From an uncultured Oscillospiraceae bacterium (GTDB taxonomy: Bacteria > Bacillota > Clostridia > Oscillospirales > Oscillospiraceae): 12,231 bases of DNA. Where the stretch lies: contig CAJTPV010000058.1 in NCBI GenBank assembly GCA_910578505.1, forward strand, positions 1 through 12,231, in the 5' to 3' direction. The position numbers and the translations under genes were made by a program. Under the pieces are notes generated by a model. The model searched no databases. It was not told the origin of the DNA and worked only from the letters and a program-made list of their open reading frames with translations. This document shows, piece after piece, positions 1 through 5,234 of this stretch (position 1 is its first letter; each line of letters starts with the position of its first letter).

Positions 1-162
1 CCGCCCTCATCCTCTTCGCCTTGAACGCCAGCCTCCGTCTGGCGCGCTCGCTTTTGCTCTATTTTCAAATCTCTTTTCCTTTTCCTCTTTTCCTCATTTT
101 TCAGTAAACCCTAATTAAAGTCGAGAAGATTTTTCGGAAACAAATTAGATATTCATCTTTTT
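1..162. other. Pyrimidine-rich non-coding leader, no gene recognised
   Basis: No convincing gene is visible here. The + strand is strongly pyrimidine-rich and short frames crossing the left edge stop by about position 120. A 6-bp GC-rich inverted repeat (CGCCAG at 26-31, CTGGCG at 39-44) is followed several bases later by a short T-run (52-55). It could be a weak terminator for a rightward gene lying outside the window. I see no -35/-10 pair good enough to name as the promoter of the next gene. Confidence 0.3.
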
Positions 163-180
163 AGAAAGGTGGTCCGTTTT

Positions 181-618
181 ATGACCAATCCTGAAATTCT
201 TGTCCGCACCATCCTCGATCCTGTCCGCTCTAACATCCGCCCCCTTGCCCTCGCTGTTGACATCACTGCTCAGCTCCTGTTCCTCCAGCACTTCCCTATG
301 GATGACATCCGCGTTACCAAACTCGTTTATCCGGATGTCGCTAAGCTGCTCCGCTGTAAACCTGATTCCGCCGCCAGACGGGTCATTCGCCTTACTCACC
401 TCTGCTGGGATGCTCTCCTGCAACAAAATCTCGTCTGCCACTACGTTAGCCGCGATCTACGGTTTACCCCAGATCCTCATGATATCCTTATCTTTTTAGC
501 GGTCTTCGCCTATCTCGACTCTCCCTTTTTTACTGTTATTGACCAATATCCTCAAGATCCGTGCATGCAGCATCAGGACTTTTTCCGCGCGCTGAGCAGC
601 ATGGACACCCCGCTGTAA
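181..618 (+). CDS. Stand-alone Spo0A C-terminal-domain-like DNA-binding protein
   Basis: The 145-residue protein resembles the DNA-binding effector domain of the sporulation regulator Spo0A. The best match is around residues 45-76: VTKLVYPDVAKLL corresponds to ITKVLYPDIAKKF of Bacillus Spo0A. It is followed by a helix with SAARRVIR (63-70) where Spo0A has its recognition helix (SRVERAIR), and by a conserved Trp at 76. An upstream helix (about 20-40) and a hydrophobic C-terminal helix (about 103-117) also fit the fold. The N-terminal phosphoacceptor receiver is absent, so phosphorelay control in the usual way is not possible. The ATG at 181 is preferred over the GTG at 169 because AGGTGG lies 8 nt before it. 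The last 15 codons overlap the convergent TSUP gene, and the C-terminus runs about 25 residues past the Spo0A match. It probably binds DNA; its target is unknown. Confidence 0.72.
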   Translation: MTNPEILVRTILDPVRSNIRPLALAVDITAQLLFLQHFPMDDIRVTKLVYPDVAKLLRCKPDSAARRVIRLTHLCWDALLQQNLVCHYVSRDLRFTPDPHDILIFLAVFAYLDSPFFTVIDQYPQDPCMQHQDFFRALSSMDTPL

Positions 619-941
619 ATGAGAAACACGCCGAAGGGCCGGCGCAGCAGGGATACGTCCACAGTCACTGCCGCCACCGCCCCCAGCAGAGACGCCGCGG
701 TCCCAGGGACCGCCGCCTGCCGCCAGACCTCCCTGTCCAGAAAACCGTTTTTCCGGTGAAAGAACAGGCTGATTCCCGCCGTGGGCAGAAAGAACAGCAG
801 ATTGATTGCCTGGGCCTCCCGGTGCCCCACACCCAGAAACAGGGTCATCAGGACCAGCAGCAGCGTCCCGCCGCCTACGCCCCAGCTGGACAGCACCCCC
901 GTACCCAGCGCCGCCAGAAAGGGCAGCAGCCATTTTACCAT
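573..941 (-). CDS. TauE/SafE (TSUP) family half-permease, second subunit
   Basis: The 122-residue membrane protein covers one half of a TauE/SafE-type (TSUP) anion permease, a family associated with export or uptake of sulfite, sulfoacetate and related sulfur or organic anions. It opens with a hydrophobic segment containing the family's glycine-rich turn (SSWGVGGGTLLL, about residues 18-29), followed by the HREAQAINLL region and further hydrophobic segments around 43-58, 78-96 and 104-116. It ends in a basic tail. Typical single-chain members are about 250 residues, so this is half-size. Its ATG overlaps the end of the preceding half-permease by 7 nt and the local ribosome binding site is poor, so translational coupling is likely. 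The two products probably assemble as a heteromeric transporter. The substrate cannot be told from sequence. Confidence 0.8.
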   Translation of the reverse strand: MVKWLLPFLAALGTGVLSSWGVGGGTLLLVLMTLFLGVGHREAQAINLLFFLPTAGISLFFHRKNGFLDREVWRQAAVPGTAASLLGAVAAVTVDVSLLRRPFGVFLIYSGVSMLLSARKKS

Positions 942-1291
942 AGCAGATATCTCACTCCCCCGTACAATAAGAACGTCCCGAAAATCAGCTTCAGCACCCG
1001 CACCGGCACCTTCTCAAAGGTCATTCCGCCGATGACCCCGCCCGCCACGCCGCCCGCCAGATAGGGCAGTACCAGCGACAGGGCCGGCCGCACCTGATAG
1101 AGGTATACCGCCGTGGACACCAGACACATGGGGAAGATCACCGCCACACACGTGGCGAAGGCGCTGCGCTCCTCCAGGCGGCTCCATTTGGTCAGCAGCG
1201 GCAGCAGTACCATCCCCCCGCCGCCGCCAAAAAGACCGTTGATGAGGCCGCCGGCAGCGCCGGCGATGCGGTTCTTGTTCCTGTCCTGCAT
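935..1291 (-). CDS. TauE/SafE (TSUP) family half-permease, first subunit
   Basis: This 118-residue membrane protein is the partner half of a TSUP permease. It starts with a short basic N-terminus (MQDRNKNR), then the typical glycine-rich first helix (GLINGLFGGGGGMVLLPLL, about residues 15-33), the ERSAFATCVAVIFP region (about 41-54), and a later GGVAGGVIGG helix (about 80-89) of the kind repeated in both halves of full-length TSUP proteins. The ATG is preceded by AAAGGAGG with 8 nt spacing. It lies 61 nt after the DUF1540 gene on the same strand and overlaps the next half-permease by 7 nt, so the three genes look like one leftward operon. The TSUP assignment is firm; the exported or imported anion is unknown. 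Confidence 0.82.
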   Translation of the reverse strand: MQDRNKNRIAGAAGGLINGLFGGGGGMVLLPLLTKWSRLEERSAFATCVAVIFPMCLVSTAVYLYQVRPALSLVLPYLAGGVAGGVIGGMTFEKVPVRVLKLIFGTFLLYGGVRYLLW

Positions 1292-1320
1292 GGCGCGGCC
1301 TCCTTTCCGACGATATGTAG

Positions 1321-1345
1321 CTCCGGCCCACAGGGCGGGCCGGAG
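1321..1345 (-). other. Perfect 9-bp intergenic hairpin between DUF1540 gene and TSUP pair
   Basis: CTCCGGCCC (1321-1329) and GGGCCGGAG (1337-1345) form a perfect GC-rich stem with a 7-nt loop. It lies 7 nt past the stop of the DUF1540 gene. In the leftward direction no T-run follows, so it is not a clear intrinsic terminator. It could be a partial terminator or an mRNA-stabilising stem that sets different expression for the DUF1540 gene and the permease genes. Confidence 0.5.
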
Positions 1346-1352
1346 GGGGAGA

Positions 1353-1544
1353 TCAGTGCATCTCCTGGAAGCTCTGGCAGTCCGTGCACTGGTCCATGGA
1401 CGGGTGCTTCTCGTGGGTGCCCACGCGGATGCTGTCCAGGCCGCAGTACTGCTCGTTCTTGCAGTGGTTGGCGCAGGAGACCACCGAGCACTTGATGGCC
1501 TTGTTGGGGGTGCAGGAGCAGCCGCTGTTCATACATTCACTCAT
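1353..1544 (-). CDS. Small cysteine-rich DUF1540 protein
   Basis: The 63-residue protein belongs to the DUF1540 family, a small cysteine-rich family found in Clostridia and Bacilli and presumed to bind metal. The characteristic core is visible: CSVVSCANHCKNEQYC (residues 19-34), then GLDSIRVGTHE and the DQCTDC motif at 51-56. There are nine cysteines (4, 9, 11, 19, 24, 28, 34, 53, 56). The three before the core form an extra cluster (CMNSGCSC). The ATG at 1544 is chosen because AAGGAGGA lies about 8 nt upstream; a longer frame reaching 1601 would put this site inside the gene. It is the first gene of a probable leftward operon with the TSUP halves, which might hint at a role around sulfur or metals, but that is only contextual. 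Confidence 0.85.
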   Translation of the reverse strand: MSECMNSGCSCTPNKAIKCSVVSCANHCKNEQYCGLDSIRVGTHEKHPSMDQCTDCQSFQEMH

Positions 1545-1591
1545 GGATTTCTTCCTCCTTCGTTGTTTGCCTCTGGGTTTGTGCCGGGGAT

Positions 1592-1621
1592 AGTATGGCA
1601 CAGCCGGTCCTTTTTATGCAA
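1592..1621 (-). promoter_or_regulatory. Possible sigma-A promoter for the leftward DUF1540-TSUP operon
   Basis: Read leftward, TTGCAT (1621-1616) and CATACT (1597-1592) are separated by 18 nt and lie about 48 nt before the DUF1540 start. Each box matches the consensus only in part (4 of 6), so this is a weak prediction. Confidence 0.3.
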
Positions 1622-1669
1622 ATTAATTTTTTTACAGCAATATGGACCCCCACAATCTGTGCAAATCGC

Positions 1670-1698
1670 TTGACAACCGGCGCTTACTATATTAAAAT
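1670..1698 (+). promoter_or_regulatory. Sigma-A promoter of the aminotransferase gene
   Basis: TTGACA (1670-1675), a 17-nt spacer and TAAAAT (1693-1698) make a near-consensus housekeeping promoter, placing the transcript start near 1705. It lies 76 nt before the aminotransferase ATG and is divergent from the DUF1540-TSUP operon. The leader contains a 7-bp perfect inverted repeat, ACGGTAC (1714-1720) and GTACCGT (1728-1734), which could be an operator or an mRNA hairpin. Confidence 0.75.
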
Positions 1699-1773
1699 AA
1701 GAGCCAGAGGAAGACGGTACCCTCTTTGTACCGTACAGCGTGTGAGATTATTAGAGGAAAAGAGGAATCTGCC

Positions 1774-2964
1774 ATGAAATTTTCCAGCAAGGCCAAGAAA
1801 TGCGGCCTTTCCCCCATGCGGAAATTCCACCCCTACGCCGTAGCCGCCGAGGCTGCGGGCAAGAAGATTTATCACCTGAACATCGGCCAGCCCGATATTG
1901 AGACCCCGCCCCAGTATTTTGAGGCCGTCCGCAACTTCCAGCAGCCGGTCCTGGAGTACGCCCCCTCACCGGGACTGCCTGTGCTGATCAATGCCATCCA
2001 GAAGTATTATGACAATCTGGATATGCACTTTGAGCCGGGCGAGATCCTGATCACCACCGGCGGCAGCGAGGCGCTGCAGATCGTGTTCAACTGCATCCTG
2101 GACGACGGCGACGAGATCCTGATCCCTGAGCCCTTCTATCCCAACTACAACACCATGGTCAACGCCTGCGGCGCGAAGATCCACCCCATACATACCTCCC
2201 CGGAGGAGGGATACCACTACGCGGACCGCGCCAAGGTGGAGGCGGAGATCAACGAGCACACCCGCGCCATTGTCTGCACCAACCCCGGCAACCCCACCGG
2301 CGCTGTTTTGACGCCGGAGGAGATGCGCATGATGGTGGACATCGCCAAGGAGCATGACCTGTTCATTATCGGCGACGAGGCGTACCGTGAGTTTGTGTAT
2401 GCCGGCGAGCCGCTGATGAGTCTGGGCCAGTTTGACGACGCGCCGGAGAACGTGATCGTCATTGACACGGTGTCCAAGCGGTTCTCCGCCTGCGGCGCCA
2501 GGATCGGCTGCATCATTACCCGGAACAAGGAGTTGCTCAGCGAGGCCATCAAGTTCTGCCAGGCCCGGCTGAGCGTGGCCACGCTGGACCAGGTGGCCTC
2601 CGCCGCGCTGTACGATGTGGGGCCGGAGTATTTTGCCGCTGTGCGCGAGGAGTACAAGCTCCGCCGGGATACGGTAGTGGCGAAGCTGGCCGAGATTCCG
2701 GGCGTCATCTGCAAGTGTCCGCGGGGCGCGTTCTATCTGATGGCCGCGCTGCCGGTGGACGACGCGGATGCTTTCCAGAAGTGGCTGCTGACGGACTTTG
2801 ACGACAATGGGGACACAGTCATGTTCGCGCCGGGCGGCCCGTTCTACAGCACGCCGGGCAAGGGTGTCAATGAGATCCGCATTGCCTATGTGCTCAAGCA
2901 GAAGGACCTGGAGCGGGCCATGGACCTGCTGGCAAAGGGCATTGAGGCGTATAATAAGCGCTGA
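1774..2964 (+). CDS. Class I/II PLP-dependent aminotransferase
   Basis: This cytoplasmic enzyme of 396 residues is a fold-type I, pyridoxal-phosphate-dependent aminotransferase of the aspartate aminotransferase superfamily. Visible signatures are the N-terminal LNIGQPDIETP (about 35-45), the cofactor-contacting TTGGSEALQ, NPGNPTG at 170-176, the D201-E-A-Y204 pair that contacts the PLP ring, the SKRFSACGARIG segment with Schiff-base lysine K235, and the NEIRIAY motif whose R369 should bind the substrate alpha-carboxylate. Length is normal for the family. The ATG at 1774 is preferred over an upstream TTG at 1726 because AGAGGAA lies 6 nt before it. It has its own promoter and terminator and so appears monocistronic. 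The amino-acid specificity cannot be assigned; aspartate, alanine or aromatic substrates are all possible in this branch. Confidence 0.88.
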   Translation: MKFSSKAKKCGLSPMRKFHPYAVAAEAAGKKIYHLNIGQPDIETPPQYFEAVRNFQQPVLEYAPSPGLPVLINAIQKYYDNLDMHFEPGEILITTGGSEALQIVFNCILDDGDEILIPEPFYPNYNTMVNACGAKIHPIHTSPEEGYHYADRAKVEAEINEHTRAIVCTNPGNPTGAVLTPEEMRMMVDIAKEHDLFIIGDEAYREFVYAGEPLMSLGQFDDAPENVIVIDTVSKRFSACGARIGCIITRNKELLSEAIKFCQARLSVATLDQVASAALYDVGPEYFAAVREEYKLRRDTVVAKLAEIPGVICKCPRGAFYLMAALPVDDADAFQKWLLTDFDDNGDTVMFAPGGPFYSTPGKGVNEIRIAYVLKQKDLERAMDLLAKGIEAYNKR

Positions 2965-2983
2965 ACGTACTGCGCAAAATCAG

Positions 2984-3010
2984 GGGGGCCGCCTGCGGGC
3001 AGCCCCCTTC
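2984..3010 (+). terminator. Intrinsic terminator of the aminotransferase gene
   Basis: A GC-rich hairpin pairs GGGGGC-GCC (2984-2993) with GGC-GCCCCC (2998-3007), with one C/A mismatch and a TGCG tetraloop. It starts 19 nt after the stop codon. The T-tract after it is short (TTCT), so termination may be incomplete. Confidence 0.55.
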
Positions 3011-3057
3011 TGCCGTATCATTTCACCCCTTACAATCGAAAAAACTTAAAAAAGTAC

Positions 3058-3086
3058 TTGAAAATCATTTTAATTGGGGTTACCAT
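3058..3086 (+). promoter_or_regulatory. Possible promoter of the serine hydrolase gene
   Basis: TTGAAA (3058-3063), a 17-nt spacer and TACCAT (3081-3086) lie about 45 nt before the gene start in an AT-rich stretch. The spacing is ideal but the -10 box is only a 4 of 6 match. Confidence 0.4.
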
Positions 3087-3130
3087 CTGCTCAGACGCCG
3101 ATGCGCGTGCCAAATCGGATAAGGGGTAAA

Positions 3131-4192
3131 ATGATGAATCTATCAGAATTTCACAGTTATATTGCGGATAACCAGTCAAATATCTGTCAATTGACGGTTA
3201 TTCAAAACAGCAGGACAGTGATAAACGATACATGGAACGGCTACAAAGCTGATGATACCGTACATACGTTGTCGGTTACGAAAAGCATTGTTTCTTTATT
3301 GGTTGGCATTGCCATTGAACAAGGATTGATTGACGGCGTAGACGATCATGTGTTGGACTATTTTCCCGATTACAAAATCAATCGGGGGGAAAAGACGATC
3401 CAAAAAGTCACATTGAAAAATCTTCTGACAATGACCGCACCTTATAAGTATAGAGCAGAGCCCTGGTCAAAAATATGTGTGCAGGAAGATTGGAGCACCG
3501 CCGCTCTGGATTATTTGGGCGGCAGGTGCGGCTTGACCGGGGAATTTCAATACTCTACTTTGGGTATTCATATTCTCACAGGTATCATCGCTGTTGTTAG
3601 CAAAATGACGACAGTCGATTTTGCTAACAAATATCTATTTGAGCCGTTGGCAATTGCACCAAGAAAAATATATGTTGCGCCTGATGCTGAGGCGCACAAG
3701 GCCTTTACCGTAGGAAAGACGCCGAAAGGAAACATTTGGTTCTCAGACGAAAAGGGCGTTGGGGCTGCCGGATATGGCCTCTGTTTGTCTGCTGAAGAGA
3801 TGGCGAAAATCGGATTTCTCTGTCTGAAAAAGGGTGTTTTTCATAACAAGCGCATTGTTTCAGAAAAATGGCTTGAAGAAAGCACAAAGGTCAGGCTGTG
3901 CTGCGGCGAAAAATTTCGCAATATGGCGTATGGTTATTTGTGGTGGATCATTGATGAAAACGAGGGCAGCTATGCGGCGATCGGCAATAGCGGCAATGTC
4001 ATATATGTTAATGCTGATAAAGACCTTGTCATATCAATTGCCGCAACATTTAAGCCAGCAATTTTTGATAGAATTGAATTTATTAAAGGATATATCGAAC
4101 CGTTTGCTGCAAAGCAGCACTTCCGTCGATCATCGCGCAGCGCTTTGGCCGTCCGCCCAGGACTTTCAGCAATATTCACACAAAAATTCTAA
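3131..4192 (+). CDS. Beta-lactamase-family serine hydrolase, horizontally acquired
   Basis: This is a class C beta-lactamase-related serine hydrolase (penicillin-binding-protein/esterase fold) of about 353 residues. The catalytic SxxK motif is S48-V-T-K51; the second motif, with the general-base tyrosine, is likely Y141-S-T; the third, HxG/KTG-like, element is likely GNSGN at 285-289. There is no obvious signal peptide, so it is probably cytoplasmic and more likely an esterase or peptidase-like enzyme than a resistance lactamase. ATG 3131 or ATG 3134 could start it: AAGGGG (3121-3126) is 4 or 7 nt away, favouring 3134 slightly. Base composition is far more AT-rich than the flanking genes (37% G+C in one hand-counted line), which suggests transfer. 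The last roughly 28 residues, after GYIEPFA, look basic and unlike the family and may be a junction-derived tail. Confidence 0.8.
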   Translation: MMNLSEFHSYIADNQSNICQLTVIQNSRTVINDTWNGYKADDTVHTLSVTKSIVSLLVGIAIEQGLIDGVDDHVLDYFPDYKINRGEKTIQKVTLKNLLTMTAPYKYRAEPWSKICVQEDWSTAALDYLGGRCGLTGEFQYSTLGIHILTGIIAVVSKMTTVDFANKYLFEPLAIAPRKIYVAPDAEAHKAFTVGKTPKGNIWFSDEKGVGAAGYGLCLSAEEMAKIGFLCLKKGVFHNKRIVSEKWLEESTKVRLCCGEKFRNMAYGYLWWIIDENEGSYAAIGNSGNVIYVNADKDLVISIAATFKPAIFDRIEFIKGYIEPFAAKQHFRRSSRSALAVRPGLSAIFTQKF

Positions 4193-4212
4193 AATGTGAC
4201 CGCACTTTGTAT

Positions 4213-4240
4213 TTGACAGCCGCAAAAAAATCTGTATAAT
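4213..4240 (+). promoter_or_regulatory. Consensus sigma-A promoter of tRNA-Pro
   Basis: TTGACA (4213-4218) and TATAAT (4235-4240) are perfect consensus boxes separated by 16 nt. They lie 50 nt before the mature tRNA 5' end. Such a strong promoter suits a stable RNA and could also supply read-through transcription to the genes downstream. Confidence 0.88.
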
Positions 4241-4289
4241 AGAAATGTGCCTGTTTCCGCCCGGCGGGCGGCGGCACAGTCTTTCCTAT

Positions 4290-4365
4290 CGGGGTGTTGC
4301 GCAGTTGGTAGCGCGCCTGCTTTGGGAGCAGGAGGCCCGGGGTTCGAGTCCCCGCACTCCGACCA
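4290..4365 (+). tRNA. tRNA-Pro (anticodon UGG), CCA encoded
   Basis: The 76-nt sequence folds as a cloverleaf. The acceptor stem pairs CGGGGTG with CACTCCG (with one G-U pair), the D stem pairs GCGC with GCGC, the anticodon stem pairs CCTGC with GCAGG, and the T arm is CGGGG-TTCGAGT-CCCCG. The anticodon loop TTTGGGA gives anticodon TGG, the proline tRNA that reads CCA and, by wobble, other CCN codons. The discriminator A and the CCA tail are encoded (4362-4365). Confidence 0.96.
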
Positions 4366-4421
4366 CGTCGGAGCAAAGTCCGCTAAGCTCCGTTTCCGCG
4401 GTAAGCCTGCGGCTTTCCGCG
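4357..4421 (+). repeat. tRNA 3'-trailer hairpin series
   Basis: Three overlapping or adjacent inverted repeats follow the tRNA. CTCCGAC (4357-4363, the tRNA 3' acceptor strand) is mirrored by GTCGGAG (4367-4373). CGGAGC (4369-4374) can instead pair with GCTCCG (4387-4392), followed by TTT. A 25-nt hairpin then pairs CGCGG-AAGCC (4397-4407) with GGCTT-CCGCG (4411-4421) around a TGC loop and a T-T mismatch. The first two are mutually exclusive. They may act in 3' processing or partial termination. Confidence 0.6.
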
Positions 4422-4451
4422 AAAACTGCGCCCGCTCCCTTGCTCCTCCTT

Positions 4452-4504
4452 CCCCCACACGACCCGCTTCGCTGGGCTCGTGCGGGGACCCCATTTTTGT
4501 TTTT
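4452..4504 (+). terminator. Probable terminator of the tRNA-Pro transcript
   Basis: CCCC-CACGA-CC (4453-4465) pairs with the GGG-TCGTG-GGGG segment (4474-4487), with an A/C mismatch and a one-base imperfection near the loop. Six bases later comes TTTTTGTTTTT (4494-4504). Stem and T-tract together look like an intrinsic terminator, although the gap between them is slightly long. Confidence 0.6.
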
Positions 4505-4532
4505 CCCCATGGAAATGCTACCCGTGATGAGT

Positions 4533-4586
4533 TGACAAACCCGGAAGCACAGGACGCTCACCGGGATTTGTCAGCCCTTATTTTTT
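4533..4586 (+). terminator. Second terminator or attenuator hairpin, ancestral glyS leader
   Basis: TGACAAA-CCCGG (4533-4544) pairs with CCGGG-A-TTTGTCA (4561-4573) with one bulged A and a 16-nt loop, followed by a T-run (4581-4586). The T-run is also part of the 26-bp direct repeat found before glyS. The stem ends about 30 nt before a ribosome binding site, which is a typical attenuator layout. I could not find a T-box consensus or an obvious alternative antiterminator. Confidence 0.6.
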
Positions 4587-4604
4587 AACTGGATTTCATC
4601 CGAA
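4579..4604 (+). repeat. 26-bp direct repeat, left copy
   Basis: This 26-nt sequence, beginning TATTTTTTAACTGG and ending CATCCGAA, is identical to 6212-6237. It ends just before or within the ribosome binding site of the first cassette gene. The next bases are GGAG, and the right copy continues AAGGAG, so the similarity reaches the Shine-Dalgarno site with a 2-nt difference. See the findings for its meaning. Confidence 0.95.
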
Positions 4605-4615
4605 GGAGAATCTTT

Positions 4616-5203
4616 ATGGCAGTAGCTATTAATCCGATACGCTTACATGGGAAATGGGATTTAGGTTTCGCACTGGATACTCATGTTATAGAAAGTATCC
4701 CTTTAGGTGAAGACGCATATGGACATCTTCGCTTTGAAAGCACACGCTCGCCAATTGGAGAACTGCTGTATCAATTCAAGTATAATGGTCGATACGATAA
4801 CTTGACTGAAATTGTTGATACAATAAAGTCCTTTTTGAGTACACAACCTGAAATGCAAAACATCGAAACAATATTACCCGTCCCGCCGACAAAAGCTAGG
4901 TCATACCAGCCTACATTCGAAATTGCTCAAGCGTTGGCAAAAGAACTGAAAGTTTTTTATTGTAATGATGTTTTAGAAAATTATTCTCAAATTGAGGCAA
5001 AGGGCCTTTCTGCTGATGAGAAATATCAATTGGTTGGAGCAATTGTAAAAAAGAAACCGGCAACTCGTAAGCACAGCACCCTTTTAATTGACGATTTGTA
5101 TCAAACAGGAACGACGCTTAATCAATGTACTTCTCTTCTGCGAGACGACCCGTTGGTTGACAAGATTTATGTACTTACTATTACCAAAACAAAGAATCAG
5201 TAA
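4616..5203 (+). CDS. ComF-like phosphoribosyltransferase (PRTase), cassette gene 1
   Basis: The 195-residue protein is a type I phosphoribosyltransferase of the ComF-like group. The PRPP-binding loop is clear: LLIDDLYQTGTT with acidic pair D159-D160 and the TGTT turn at 164-167. Other ComF-like signs are GELLYQFKYNGRYD (about residues 48-61) and ILPVPPTKARSYQPTFEIAQALA (about 85-107). ComF normally begins with a cysteine-rich zinc finger; here the N-terminus has no CxxC pairs and only one cysteine in the first 120 residues. The substrate base is unknown. AAGGAG (4603-4608) lies 7 nt before the ATG. The DprA-like gene follows after 31 nt, so the two form an operon. The gene is AT-rich compared with glyS, which suggests horizontal origin. 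PRTase fold is secure; biological role is not. Confidence 0.85.
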   Translation: MAVAINPIRLHGKWDLGFALDTHVIESIPLGEDAYGHLRFESTRSPIGELLYQFKYNGRYDNLTEIVDTIKSFLSTQPEMQNIETILPVPPTKARSYQPTFEIAQALAKELKVFYCNDVLENYSQIEAKGLSADEKYQLVGAIVKKKPATRKHSTLLIDDLYQTGTTLNQCTSLLRDDPLVDKIYVLTITKTKNQ

Positions 5204-5234
5204 CTTTTAATTCCAGTAGGAAAGGAGACGTATC

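Noticed and set aside
3074..3130. Earlier start for the serine hydrolase at 3074
   Set aside because: It is a TTG without a ribosome binding site, lies over the predicted -10 region, and adds residues unlike the family.
4366..4615. T-box riboswitch controlling glyS
   Set aside because: Such leaders are common before synthetase genes, but I could not find the conserved T-box sequence (GGGTGGNACCGCG type) or a specifier loop before the terminator-like hairpin.
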